Below are positions 23,776 through 32,393 of a stretch of DNA of 64,000 bases, piece after piece. The stretch covers positions 620,001 through 684,000 of the forward strand of contig NZ_JAPEPO010000003.1 in the NCBI RefSeq assembly GCF_026340095.1, written 5' to 3'. The notes beneath the pieces are model-generated. The model searched no databases and was not told the DNA's origin. It saw nothing but the letters and a program-made list of their open reading frames with translations. Position numbers and translations under genes: made by a program. The stretch's first letter is position 1; each line of letters begins with the position of its first letter. This stretch comes from Streptomyces sp. NBC_01446 (GTDB taxonomy: Bacteria > Actinomycetota > Actinomycetes > Streptomycetales > Streptomycetaceae).

Positions 23776-25367
23776 GCGTCACCGAACGTACCGACGTGCT
23801 GGTCATCGGCAGCGGCTTCGGGGGCGCCATTCCCGCCTACCATCTGGCTGCGGGTGGCGCCAAGGTGGTGATCCTGGAACGCGGACCGCACCTCACCGCC
23901 CCGGACTTCACCCATGACCTGCGCCTGGGCAGCTATACCCGGATCGTCGACCTCGTGCAGGGCGACGGCATCACCGTCGTCGCCGGGAACTGCGTCGGCG
24001 GGTCCAGCGTGGTCTACTTCGCCGCTTCGCTGCGGGCTCCGGGCTTCGTGTTCGAACGCCACGGAAGTCTGGGCCACCGTCTGTGGCCTTCGACCCTGAC
24101 GCGCACGGCACTCGACCCGTGGTACGACCGGGTCGAGGAGGCTCTGCCCGTCGCCGAGCAGAGCTGGGACCAAGTCCCCTACCCCGGCGGCCTGTTCGCC
24201 GCAGCGTGCGCCCGTGCGGGCCGCACCTGCAATCCTGTGCCCGTCGCCGTCGACCTGGCCCGCTGCACCAACTGCAACTGGATGCTCAACGGCTGCCACT
24301 TCGACGCCAAGCGCTCCATGCTGCTGAACTACCTCCCCGCCGCGACCGCTCACGGCGCCGAGATCCGCCCACTCCACGAGGCGCAGACCATCGCGCCTGC
24401 CACCACACCCGGATACCGCTACCGCGTCTCGTACACGCAGCTCGACGCCGGCGACTACCGGCTGCCGGTCGGTGTGGGCGCGATCGAGGCCAAGACCGTG
24501 GTGCTGGCCGCGGGAGCTCTGGCCACCCCGGTGCTGCTGCAGCGCTCGGCTCCCCTGCTCGGCGGTGTCCCGCAAGCCGTCGGGCGCTACTTCTCGGGCA
24601 ACGGCGACCGTGTGTCCATCGCTGACGTCGACGAAGGCAAGGTGCGCGACCTCCTCGGCCTCGAGCGCGCCCCAGGCATCCCATACCAGGGCTTCCCCAT
24701 CGGGAAGCCCATCGGCTCGATGTCGTACGACCGGCTCGATGCGGCAACGGCGGAGTTCACCCGTTTCTCCCTGCAGCAGATCTACTTCCCCGGCATCACC
24801 GACCTCCTGGCCCAGGCCACTGACATACCGGCGACGAGCTGGTTCGGCGTCCGCAAGAAAGAGATGCGGGCACGCTGGCCGTCCTGGCTCTCCGTGCTCG
24901 CCATGACCGAGGACGACAACGAGGGCGTCTTCGGCCCACCGCCGCCCACCGGAAGCTCGACGCGCGTGGCCACATCGCTCTGCCTCTCCACGCTCTCGTA
25001 CCGGCCGACAGCGAACACCCTGCGCGGCTGGGCCGCCGCGGACGCCGAGGCCCGCGCGGTGCTCGAGCGCGACGGTCTTGCGCGGATACGGCCCTGGAGC
25101 GAGAACCCTGCCGGGTCCGTGAGCGCGCACCCCCTCGCCTCCTGCCGGATGGGTGACGACCCCGCCACCTCGGCACTCGACGAACGCGGCGAACTGCGAG
25201 GCCATCCCGGCCTGTTCGTCACCGACGGCTCCGCAGTACCGACCTCGCTCTGCGTCAACCCCTCACTGACGATCGCGGCACTGGCCGAACGGGCCTGTCC
25301 CGGCATCGTGGAGAGCACCGCCGAGGCAGGCGTGCGCGCACGGTACGGGGCCCCCACGCCCCGGTGA
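23772..25367 (+). CDS. GMC-family oxidoreductase with Cys-rich insertion
   Basis: 531 residues. FAD-binding is by 'DVLVIGSGFGGAIPAYHLAA', with 'GNCVGGSSVVYFA' next. A cysteine cluster 'RCTNCNWMLNGC' near residue 165 is typical of a GMC subgroup allied to cholesterol oxidase-like dehydrogenases. The C-terminus has 'AHPLASCRMGDDP' and 'LFVTDGSAVPTSLCVNPSLT', including the catalytic His/Asn region. It has no signal peptide of its own, so it may travel with the Tat-exported DUF5987 partner. The ATG at 23772 overlaps the preceding stop. The substrate alcohol is unknown. Confidence 0.87.
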   Translation: MSVTERTDVLVIGSGFGGAIPAYHLAAGGAKVVILERGPHLTAPDFTHDLRLGSYTRIVDLVQGDGITVVAGNCVGGSSVVYFAASLRAPGFVFERHGSLGHRLWPSTLTRTALDPWYDRVEEALPVAEQSWDQVPYPGGLFAAACARAGRTCNPVPVAVDLARCTNCNWMLNGCHFDAKRSMLLNYLPAATAHGAEIRPLHEAQTIAPATTPGYRYRVSYTQLDAGDYRLPVGVGAIEAKTVVLAAGALATPVLLQRSAPLLGGVPQAVGRYFSGNGDRVSIADVDEGKVRDLLGLERAPGIPYQGFPIGKPIGSMSYDRLDAATAEFTRFSLQQIYFPGITDLLAQATDIPATSWFGVRKKEMRARWPSWLSVLAMTEDDNEGVFGPPPPTGSSTRVATSLCLSTLSYRPTANTLRGWAAADAEARAVLERDGLARIRPWSENPAGSVSAHPLASCRMGDDPATSALDERGELRGHPGLFVTDGSAVPTSLCVNPSLTIAALAERACPGIVESTAEAGVRARYGAPTPR

Positions 25368-25380
25368 AAGGAAACCCCTC

Positions 25381-26319
25381 GTGAACTCCCTCTACCCGCC
25401 GCGGATGACCGGCCGACCAGGGCGGCTCGAAGTCTGGTACGCGACGTTGACCGATCCCCGCACCGGGACCGGCGTGTGGATCCACCACGAAGTGGTGGCG
25501 CCCAAGCACGACGGCCCGGCCCGGGCTCATGGCTGGATCTCCGTCTTCCCACCCGACGGACCGCCGGTCACCGAGCGGTTCGGGGCCCCGGACTCCCCGC
25601 CGCCCCAGGGCGAGGCGTACTTCGAGGTGCCGGGGGTGCGGGCATCGCCCCAGCTGCTGGAAGGCACGGCGGGCGCGATCACCTGGCGCCTGAAGGTGAC
25701 CGGGGGCGGTGAGCCTCTCTACACGTTTCCGCGCTGGTCCTGGCAGCGTGAACTGCTGCCCGCCGCCCAGATCGTGCCCGCCCCCGACGCCCGCTTCGCG
25801 GGGGAACTCGTCGTCGGGGACAGGCGGTTCACCCTCTCCGACGCCGTGGGAGGCGTCGCCCGGATCGCCGGGCACGGCAATGCCCAGCGATGGGCGTGGC
25901 TCCACGCGGGCCTCGGCGGCGGGGACGTACTGGAAGTGGTGGCCGCCGTCGCCCGCCGCCCCACCATGCGGTGGCTGCCAGCGCTGCCCATGCTTCAGCT
26001 GCGGATCGGTGGCACCGACTGGCCGCGCGACCCGTTGCTGACCGCGCCGCTGCTGCGCGCACGGATCGGGCTGCCCGACTGGTCGGTCGCAGGCGGCACT
26101 GCGCGGCGCAGGGTACGCATCGATGTGACCCAGGACCCGGCCGACTTTGTGTCGCTCTCCTACACCGACCCCGACGGAACGACCGCCACCTGCACCAACA
26201 CCGAACGCGCCACCGTCGACGTGATCGTCGAACGCCGCACCGCACTGCACCGATTCGAGGTGGAACACCGCTGGCGTCTGGATCGCACGGGTCACGCGGA
26301 GGTGGGAACGCGCCCGTGA
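25381..26319 (+). CDS. CrtC/AttH-like lipocalin-type protein
   Basis: 312 residues of beta-rich sequence with many paired Trp and Arg residues. It contains 'LEVWYATLTDPRTGTGVWIH', 'GHGNAQRWAWLHAGLGGGDV' and 'LHRFEVEHRWRLD'. This pattern resembles the double-lipocalin fold of carotenoid 1,2-hydratase (CrtC), AttH and tocopherol-cyclase-like proteins, which bind or hydrate isoprenoids and lipids. The GTG at 25381 has GAAAGGAAA upstream. It is the last gene of the operon, so the pathway may oxidise and modify an isoprenoid-like lipid (inference). Confidence 0.65.
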   Translation: MNSLYPPRMTGRPGRLEVWYATLTDPRTGTGVWIHHEVVAPKHDGPARAHGWISVFPPDGPPVTERFGAPDSPPPQGEAYFEVPGVRASPQLLEGTAGAITWRLKVTGGGEPLYTFPRWSWQRELLPAAQIVPAPDARFAGELVVGDRRFTLSDAVGGVARIAGHGNAQRWAWLHAGLGGGDVLEVVAAVARRPTMRWLPALPMLQLRIGGTDWPRDPLLTAPLLRARIGLPDWSVAGGTARRRVRIDVTQDPADFVSLSYTDPDGTTATCTNTERATVDVIVERRTALHRFEVEHRWRLDRTGHAEVGTRP

Positions 26320-26334
26320 GCGGAGCGCTCACGG
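26314..26334 (+). terminator. Hairpin terminator of the GMC/lipocalin operon
   Basis: CCGTGAGCG at 26314-26322 pairs perfectly with CGCTCACGG at 26326-26334. It overlaps the TGA of the lipocalin-like gene. Confidence 0.75.
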
Positions 26335-26670
26335 CCCATCTCCACCACGACGCCACTTTCCCAGCGGCGCAGCAATGACGCCGCCCCTCTCTTCACCGTG
26401 GGGCGGCCGTATCCGGGCAGCGAGCGCGGCGTCGGCGACCTGCCGGGCGCTTCGGTCCGCGGCGCCGTCCGGCACCAGTTGGTCGCCCTCGCCGCCTGAC
26501 ACTTTCCGAGTTGGGTGCGGTTCCTCTGAAGGGAATCCCGTTCAGGCTGTGAGGGCGTATTCCTGCTGCTCGCCCGATGCCGACGCCCCCTTGCTTGCCA
26601 GCACATAGGAGGCGTCGTCCAACCGCCATGACCGCCAACCCCGCGAACCTATACGGTCACGGCAGTAGAA
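26335..26670. other. Intergenic stretch with a possible gene-end fragment
   Basis: About 335 bases. A plus-strand frame ending at a TGA near 26500 reads 'LFTVGRPYPGSERGVGDLPG' and then 'ASVRGAVRHQLVALAA'. It looks like the C-terminus of a lost protein, but I cannot name it. Nothing else is supported. Confidence 0.25.
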
Positions 26671-27897
26671 CTAGACACCTCCGATGCGGCTCTGCGCCGC
26701 TGGCACCACTCTGCCGATCGCAGTGGCGAGCGTGGCTCCGAGGACGCTGACGCCGACCAGGGTCAGCCAGATCGCGGCTGCCCCGGTGACCAGCAACCCG
26801 GAGAGGGCGGCCGGAGCGACCGCTCCTGCGACAGTCACGGCGAGCTGGTTGAGGGCCAAGTACCGGCCGCGGAGAGCATCTGGGGCGCTCTCCGCGGCGA
26901 CAGTCGACGTGACGGCGCCGCCGAGGATTTCACCGAAGGTGTAGCTGCCTGCACCGAGCAACACGACGCCGACCGCGAGGGCGAGCGCAGCCACGCGGTC
27001 GGCGGCGAGGAACAGGAGGTAGCCCGCCGCGAACCAGACGTGTCCGGCGACGAGGACGCGGCTGCGGATCCGCCCGCCGAGCCACCCGATGACGATGCCC
27101 TGACCGAAGCCGACCATCAGGGTGTTGAGCGCGAAGACCGCGCCGGCAGTCCAGCCGGGCAGTCCCAGCACGTCCACGGCGTAGACCGGAATCGCGATGT
27201 TGAGGGCGAACAAGGAGATCGCGAAGCACAGTTGATGCGCGACCAGTGACAGGTACCGCCGGTCCCGGAGCACGCGCCCCCAGCCTCCAGCAGCGTCCTG
27301 GCCCGCCTCGGGACGGACATTCGGCACGGCCCGCATCAGAACGAAGGCCATGACATAGGACAAGGCGTTGACGACCACGATCGCGGCGTAGGCGCCGTGG
27401 GTGCCGAAACTGACGGCGACGGCGGAGAGGAGGCCGCCGAGTGCGTAGCCGAGGTTGCGTACCGACCCCAGAAGACCGAACCAGCGCTCGCGTTGGCCGG
27501 GCGCGGCGAGCGCCGCGACGGTCACGCCGTAGCAGCTGAAGAACACCGCCCGCCCGGCACTGTTCAACCAGGCGCAGATGGCGATCTGCCATGTCTGGCC
27601 CACGACGAGATACCCGGCGAAGCCGAGCGCCTGGGCCAGGTTTGCCGCCTGCAGTACCGGCTTGGCGCCGTACCGGTCGACCAGTCCTCCGACCAGAGGC
27701 CCCACCGGGAGCGCCAGCAGCCCGGCCGTCGTCAGTGCCGCGCCCACCTGCACCAGCGTCAGCGATGTCGTGGCCAGGAAATACAGCATCGAAACGGGGA
27801 CGAAGACGCCGGTGCCGATCGAGTCGATGACGATCGCTGCGACGAAGCGTCCGTGCCGAGCTGTCGAGGGACGGACCGTGCAATCGGGAAGAGACAC
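26671..27897 (-). CDS. MFS transporter divergent from an HxlR regulator
   Basis: 408 residues, about twelve transmembrane segments. The MFS loop 2-3 motif reads 'GGLVDRYGAKPVLQAANLAQ', and the mid-protein loop is near residue 200 ('EAGQDAAGGWGRVLRDRRYL'). It is probably an MDR-type proton antiporter. The GTG at 27897 is used; no nearer alternative is better supported. It shares a 55-base divergent promoter region with the HxlR gene at 27953, and a palindrome there suggests direct control by it. The substrate is unknown. Confidence 0.87.
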   Translation of the reverse strand: MSLPDCTVRPSTARHGRFVAAIVIDSIGTGVFVPVSMLYFLATTSLTLVQVGAALTTAGLLALPVGPLVGGLVDRYGAKPVLQAANLAQALGFAGYLVVGQTWQIAICAWLNSAGRAVFFSCYGVTVAALAAPGQRERWFGLLGSVRNLGYALGGLLSAVAVSFGTHGAYAAIVVVNALSYVMAFVLMRAVPNVRPEAGQDAAGGWGRVLRDRRYLSLVAHQLCFAISLFALNIAIPVYAVDVLGLPGWTAGAVFALNTLMVGFGQGIVIGWLGGRIRSRVLVAGHVWFAAGYLLFLAADRVAALALAVGVVLLGAGSYTFGEILGGAVTSTVAAESAPDALRGRYLALNQLAVTVAGAVAPAALSGLLVTGAAAIWLTLVGVSVLGATLATAIGRVVPAAQSRIGGV

Positions 27898-27907
27898 AAC
27901 CCGAACG

Positions 27908-27930
27908 GTATAGATTCTATACTGGTATAC
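27908..27930. promoter_or_regulatory. HxlR operator candidate
   Basis: GTATAG (27908-27913) and CTATAC (27917-27922) form a perfect palindrome around ATT. GTATAC follows at 27925-27930 as an extra palindromic half. It is AT-rich and lies between the divergent MFS and HxlR starts. Confidence 0.55.
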
Positions 27931-27952
27931 ACAACGCTACCGGGAGTCGTGC

Positions 27953-28315
27953 ATGAGTAAGGCCTACAACGTCATGGCCGCGACCTGCCCCAGTCGCACC
28001 GTTCTGCACCGGATCGGGGCGCGCTGGACGGTGTTCATCGTCAACGCGCTGGACAACGGGCCGATGCGGTTCACCGAGCTCAAGGCGCACATTCGGGGGA
28101 TCACGCCTAAGGCGCTCACCGAGACGCTTCGCGCGATGGAGTACGACGGCCTGATCTCCCGCACGGAGATTCCCGCAATTCCCCCGCATGTCGAGTACGC
28201 CCTCACCGACCTCGGTCGGTCACTGCTGGCACCCCTGCGTGCCGTCCGGGAATGGGCCGAGAGCCACGTCCCCGACATCGAACGCGCCCGGGCACAAGCC
28301 GACGCGCGACGGTGA
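27953..28315 (+). CDS. HxlR-family transcriptional regulator
   Basis: 120 residues of a typical winged-helix HxlR protein. It starts 'NVMAATCPSRTVLHRIGARW' with the conserved Cys. The core follows: 'MRFTELKAHIRGITPKALTE', 'LRAMEYDGLISRTEIPAIPP' and 'VEYALTDLGRSLL'. The Cys near position 12 is used for redox or electrophile sensing in some family members. The ATG at 27953 has a GGGAG site. It most likely represses or activates the divergent MFS gene in response to that pump's substrate. Confidence 0.92.
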   Translation: MSKAYNVMAATCPSRTVLHRIGARWTVFIVNALDNGPMRFTELKAHIRGITPKALTETLRAMEYDGLISRTEIPAIPPHVEYALTDLGRSLLAPLRAVREWAESHVPDIERARAQADARR

Positions 28316-28573
28316 CCCCGTTCGCCGATGGGTGCACCGTCTCCGTCCGCCACGGCGTGCCCGCCGGCGCCTTCGGTCTCGACCACGTCACCGGCGACTC
28401 GACATCCGGTACGTGGACGGCCCCCAGCTCAGAACGTCCCGCCCGTTGGGGCGCCTGCCGGTTCAATGGAAGTCGTTGGCTCTCTTGATGAGTTGTTTTG
28501 ACACGGTCCGTACATCTCCGTACGCCAAGATGTGCATCTGGCTTCAGTGCAACTACACGACGGGGGGCTCGCG

Positions 28574-29266
28574 TTGGATCGCCTTGCAGGAGCGGACCTG
28601 GACGTAACCGGGCGGCCGGCGCCCGCAGTGATGCCTCCGTCGCTGCGCGCGTCGCTCGGGCTGATCGCGACCCTTGCCGCGCTGGTCGTCGTCGTGCTCG
28701 GGGTCTTGTACGCCGGCCACAGTGAGCCCGGCACGGTGGACAGGTGGATCATCCAGCCGACGGCGGACAGTGTGCGGCCGCCGTGGCGGCGCGTCGCTGT
28801 GGTCCTGGACTTCCTGGGGGCACCCGCCGGAGCAGCGGCACTGGTCGTGGCCGCCGTGACGGGCTGCCTGCTGCTTCGGCGTCCTCGCGCCGCGGTGTTC
28901 GTCGTTGCCGGGGTCGGCGTCGCCGTTGGGACGGCGAGGTTGCTCAAGTCCCTGGTGGGGCGCACCATCCACGGCGAGGACAACCTGTCCTATCCGAGCG
29001 GGCACACGGCCTTCGCCACCGCGCTCGCCCTCGTGGTGGCGCTGCTGGCGACCGGCCGGCTCGGCGTCGGCAGGGCTGTCGGCACATCACTCGTGCTCGC
29101 CGCGGGGCTGGTTGCAGGCGCCGCCATGGGCTGGGCACAGGTCGCCCTGGGCGCGCACTACCCGACCGACGTCCTCGGCGGCTGGTGCACCGCGCTGACG
29201 GTGACACCGGCGACCGCGTGGCTGGTCGATCGGGTGGCCGACGCCGCTCGGGGGGAGCGCCGCTGA
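28574..29266 (+). CDS. PAP2-family membrane phosphatase
   Basis: About 230 residues with five or six transmembrane helices. The PAP2 motifs are present: 'LKSLVGRTI' (C1, with the usual RP replaced by RT), 'YPSGHTAFATAL' (C2, with catalytic His) and 'ALGAHYPTDVLGG' (C3, with the second His). It dephosphorylates lipid phosphates such as undecaprenyl pyrophosphate or phosphatidate at the membrane. The TTG at 28574 has GGGGGG upstream; ATG 28631 would give a shorter protein starting at the first helix. It is convergent with the exopolysaccharide operon, which also depends on undecaprenyl phosphate recycling. A functional link is only inferred. Confidence 0.8.
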   Translation: MDRLAGADLDVTGRPAPAVMPPSLRASLGLIATLAALVVVVLGVLYAGHSEPGTVDRWIIQPTADSVRPPWRRVAVVLDFLGAPAGAAALVVAAVTGCLLLRRPRAAVFVVAGVGVAVGTARLLKSLVGRTIHGEDNLSYPSGHTAFATALALVVALLATGRLGVGRAVGTSLVLAAGLVAGAAMGWAQVALGAHYPTDVLGGWCTALTVTPATAWLVDRVADAARGERR

Positions 29267-29273
29267 CGTCACG

Positions 29274-30599
29274 TCACACCAAGCGGCGGAATACCGGCTT
29301 CACCGGCCGACCGGCCACCCACAGGGTGGGGTCGGCGGCGTCCAGTGCCTTGCGGTACACCGCACATGCCTGGGCCACCACATCGACGGTGCGGTCGATG
29401 TCGGCGTCGCTGAGCGCGCTGCTCACCACGAACGACGGGGCAAGCACCCCGCCCGCGAGGAGATGGCGCAGGAACAGGGTGCGGTACTGCTGCGACGGCT
29501 GCCGGTTCTCGTCGAGGGTGGCGAAGACCAGGTTGCTGGCCCGGCCCCGGACGACGATGTGGTCGCCGACGCCCATGCTCGCCGCGGCGTCGCGGACACC
29601 GGCGGCCAGCCGGGCGCCGAGGGCGTGCAGCCGCGCGGTGATGCCCTCCTCGACGTACGTGGTCTGCACGGCCATCGCGGCTGCCAGGGAGTGCGTCTCC
29701 GCACCGTGCGTGGTGGACAGCAGGAACACCCGGTCGCCGGAGTGACGCAGCCCGCCCCGCTCCATCAGGTCGCGGCGCCCGGCCAGCGCGGAGACGGCGA
29801 ACCCGTTGCCCAGCGCCTTGCCGAACGTGGAGAGGTCGGGGACGACGCCGTACAGGCCTTGGGCGCCCGCTTCGGACCAGCGGAGGCCGGTGATCATCTC
29901 ATCGAAGATGAGCACGCAGCCGTGCCGGTCGGCCAACTCGCGCAGGCCGGTGAGGTATCCGGGCGGCGGCTCGGTGTGCCCAGCCGGTTCGAGGATCAGG
30001 CAGGCGACCTCGTCCTGGTACCGGGTCAGCAGCTGCTCCGTGGCGGCCAGGTCCCCGTAGGGGAACGCCACGGTGAGCTCGGTGGTCGCCGCCGGAATAC
30101 CGGCGGACATCGGCGTGGTGCCGATGAACCAGTCGTCGACGGAGAAGAACGGATGGTCGCCGCAGATGGCCACCCGCGGGCGGCCGGTGGCGGCGCGGGC
30201 GAGGCGCACCGCGGCGGTGGTGACGTCGGAGCCGTTCTTCGCGAACTTCACCATCTCGGCGGTCGGCACCGTGGCCAGGAAGCGTTCCGCGGCCTCGACC
30301 TCCACGATGGACGGCCGGACGAAGTTGCTGCCGCGGTCGAGTTCCCGCCGCACCGCCTCGATCACGCGCGGGTGGGCGTGGCCGAGGCTGACCGACCGCA
30401 GGCCCGAGCCGTACTCGATGTAGCGGTTGTCGTCGATGTCCCACACGTGGGCACCGCGGCCGTGGCTGATGACCGGAGCAAGGTTCTCGGGGTACTGGTC
30501 GTCGCCCTTGGCGTAGGTGTGCGCGCCCCCGGGGATCATGGCGTGCAGCCGCTCGTTCGCCATCCGCGACCGGGGCAGGGGGAACTCTTCGGTGTCCAC
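29274..30599 (-). CDS. Class III aminotransferase (GSA-aminomutase-like)
   Basis: 441 residues. PLP-fold type I, with 'FAKNGSDVTTAAVRLARAAT' (phosphate-binding Asn-Gly-Ser), 'VLIFDEMITGLRW' and the lysine motif 'STFGKALGNGFAVSAL' forming the internal aldimine. It resembles glutamate-1-semialdehyde aminomutase and a group of class III enzymes found in polysaccharide and lipopolysaccharide clusters. It may install an amino group on a sugar-derived or glycero-type keto intermediate. It starts at GTG 30599, seven bases after the epimerase gene. It is the last gene of the exopolysaccharide operon. Confidence 0.85.
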   Translation of the reverse strand: MDTEEFPLPRSRMANERLHAMIPGGAHTYAKGDDQYPENLAPVISHGRGAHVWDIDDNRYIEYGSGLRSVSLGHAHPRVIEAVRRELDRGSNFVRPSIVEVEAAERFLATVPTAEMVKFAKNGSDVTTAAVRLARAATGRPRVAICGDHPFFSVDDWFIGTTPMSAGIPAATTELTVAFPYGDLAATEQLLTRYQDEVACLILEPAGHTEPPPGYLTGLRELADRHGCVLIFDEMITGLRWSEAGAQGLYGVVPDLSTFGKALGNGFAVSALAGRRDLMERGGLRHSGDRVFLLSTTHGAETHSLAAAMAVQTTYVEEGITARLHALGARLAAGVRDAAASMGVGDHIVVRGRASNLVFATLDENRQPSQQYRTLFLRHLLAGGVLAPSFVVSSALSDADIDRTVDVVAQACAVYRKALDAADPTLWVAGRPVKPVFRRLV

Positions 30600-30606
30600 G
30601 CCGACT

Positions 30607-31158
30607 TCAGCTCTCTTTCTGCTTCAGGACCTCGGCGAGGCTCGGCGCCTCGCGGTCCCGCTGGGACATCGATGTGGCCGGCAGCGGCCAGGGAATGGCG
30701 AGCTCCGGGTCGTCGAAGGCGATCGTCACGTCCTCGGCCGGATCGTGCGGGCGGTCGATCCGGTACGAGGTGTCGGCGGTTTCGGTCAGCGCCTGGAAGC
30801 CGTGTGCGCACCCCGCCGGGATGTACAGGGTCGCTTGTGTCTCGCCGGACAGCTCGAAGAAGGCCCGGTTGCGGTAGGTCGGCGAGTCGGGCCGCAGGTC
30901 CACGACGACGTCGAAGATCTTCCCGTACGAGCACCGCACCAGCTTGGCCTCGCCGGCGCCGGAGCGCAGGTGCAGGCCGCGCAGCACGCCCCGGACCGAG
31001 CGGGACAGGCTGTCCTGGACGAAGGCGTCCGGGTCGAGGCCCACCGAGCGGACCACGTCGGCGTCGAAGGTGCGGCAGAAGAAGCCGCGCTCGTCGGCGT
31101 ACGGCGTCGGCTCGAAGAGGTACGCGCCGTCGATCGCCGGGATTTCGGTCGCCTTCAT
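30607..31158 (-). CDS. RmlC-type NDP-4-keto-sugar 3,5-epimerase
   Basis: 183 residues of a cupin. It begins 'FEPTPYADERGFFCRTFDAD', has 'SVRGVLRGLHLRSGAGEAKL' with the catalytic His, then 'KIFDVVVDLRPDSPTY' and 'LYIPAGCAHGFQALTETA'. This is the dTDP-4-dehydrorhamnose 3,5-epimerase family, which epimerises 4-keto sugars at C3 and/or C5. There is no rmlABD in the window, so its substrate is probably a CDP-linked 4-keto sugar made with the cytidylyltransferase at 37606. It starts four bases inside the preceding gene (ATGA overlap). Confidence 0.9.
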   Translation of the reverse strand: MKATEIPAIDGAYLFEPTPYADERGFFCRTFDADVVRSVGLDPDAFVQDSLSRSVRGVLRGLHLRSGAGEAKLVRCSYGKIFDVVVDLRPDSPTYRNRAFFELSGETQATLYIPAGCAHGFQALTETADTSYRIDRPHDPAEDVTIAFDDPELAIPWPLPATSMSQRDREAPSLAEVLKQKES

Positions 31159-32393
31159 GTGGTCTCCCGTAGGGCGTGGTCATGGGTGTGGTCAGCCGCC
31201 GGGAACAGAGCCGCGGTCAAGTCGCCGAATTGGCCCTTGAGTTGCCGGGCGGCGTCCTGGTTCCGCTCGGCGAGGGTCCGACGCAGCTCCGCCGATCGCT
31301 CCTCCAGCTCCCGGAACTGCACGAGCAGTCGGTCGGCGTCGACCTCGCGGGCCGGGTGGCAGTACGCGGCGAGGCCCATCCGATCCATGAGCGCTTCGCT
31401 CTTCGCCGCATAGCTGAGGGCGAGCGTCGGTGTGCCGGTCTTCAGCGCGCAGATCAGGTTGTGGTAGCGGGTTGCCACCACGGTGTCGGCAGCGGCCATC
31501 TCCTTCATCAGGTCGGCCAGTGAGGACGGCTCGGCAGCGGTGACCAGCGGTGAGTCCACCGCGTCGAGGATCGCGGCGACCACCGAGGCATCGCAGTCGT
31601 CGCCGGTGAGCAGCCGGACAGGCCTGCCCTCCTCGACCAGCGCGCGGACGAACCGGATCGTCCCGTCGAGGTAGCGCCGGTGGATCTCCTCTGCCCGGGC
31701 GCGGTCGTCGTTGCCGCCGTGGAAGTCCATGACTCCGACGCAGACCGGGCCCGGCGGGCCCGAGGGCGTGCTCGCGGGTGGCGTCGGCAGGGCGAACGCG
31801 AGGTCCGGGTAGACCTCGTCGCGCGCGGTGTTCACGCCCGTCGCCCGCACCGCGTCGCGGGACTGGGTGTCCCGGTACGACCGGTAGGTGGCCAGCCGCG
31901 CCGACCAGCGCACCAGGGCCCGGGTCGGCCGGTTGCCGATCGCCGTGGCGCCGACGCTGACCAGGGCGACCCGGGTGCGAAGCAGCCGGCCACTCGCGCA
32001 GAGCAGGAACAGCGAGTACGGGAAGCCCCACGGCCGCAGCGGCAGTGTGGCCTCCAGGACGCCCATGCCCGGCACGATCACCACGTCGTGCCGGCGCACC
32101 CAGGCAGCGGTGCGGAAGACGTCGACGAGTTTGCCCAGCCCTTTCGCCGCGATCGCGCCCGCACGCGACGCCGTCCGGTACTCCCCGCGGTACCAGTGCA
32201 GCCGCGTCGCGGGGATCCCGTACCGAGCGGCGACGGCCTCGGGTCCGCCGCACAGCGCGTCCACGACCGCGTCCGGGTGCTCGGCGCGGAGGTACCCGAG
32301 CACGGCCTCGAGCGATCCGTCGTTGCCGAGGTTGCCGGAGCCGAGCAGGCCGAACACCCCGACGCGCACGACGGTTTCGTCCGCGGAGGTCAT
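31155..32393 (-). CDS. Polysaccharide pyruvyltransferase-family protein
   Basis: 412 residues. The N-terminus 'GVFGLLGSGNLGNDGSLEAV' is the family's Gly-Asn loop. 'VVATRYHNLICALKTGTPTL' and 'ALSYAAKSEALMDRMG' are its C-terminal R-H and K motifs. Members (CsaB, WcaK, EpsO) add ketal pyruvate to sugars or act as related transferases. It would add an acidic pyruvate to the repeat unit, in the cytoplasm or at its membrane face. It overlaps both neighbours by four bases. Confidence 0.87.
   Translation of the reverse strand: MTSADETVVRVGVFGLLGSGNLGNDGSLEAVLGYLRAEHPDAVVDALCGGPEAVAARYGIPATRLHWYRGEYRTASRAGAIAAKGLGKLVDVFRTAAWVRRHDVVIVPGMGVLEATLPLRPWGFPYSLFLLCASGRLLRTRVALVSVGATAIGNRPTRALVRWSARLATYRSYRDTQSRDAVRATGVNTARDEVYPDLAFALPTPPASTPSGPPGPVCVGVMDFHGGNDDRARAEEIHRRYLDGTIRFVRALVEEGRPVRLLTGDDCDASVVAAILDAVDSPLVTAAEPSSLADLMKEMAAADTVVATRYHNLICALKTGTPTLALSYAAKSEALMDRMGLAAYCHPAREVDADRLLVQFRELEERSAELRRTLAERNQDAARQLKGQFGDLTAALFPAADHTHDHALRETT

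Noticed and set aside
23709..25205. 498-codon minus-strand frame opposite the GMC gene
   Set aside because: It is a shadow of a confidently assigned GMC oxidoreductase; no motifs.
29463..31172. 569-codon plus-strand frame opposite the aminotransferase and epimerase
   Set aside because: It spans two overlapping minus-strand genes with strong motifs and itself reads as low-complexity Gly/Arg/Ala sequence.
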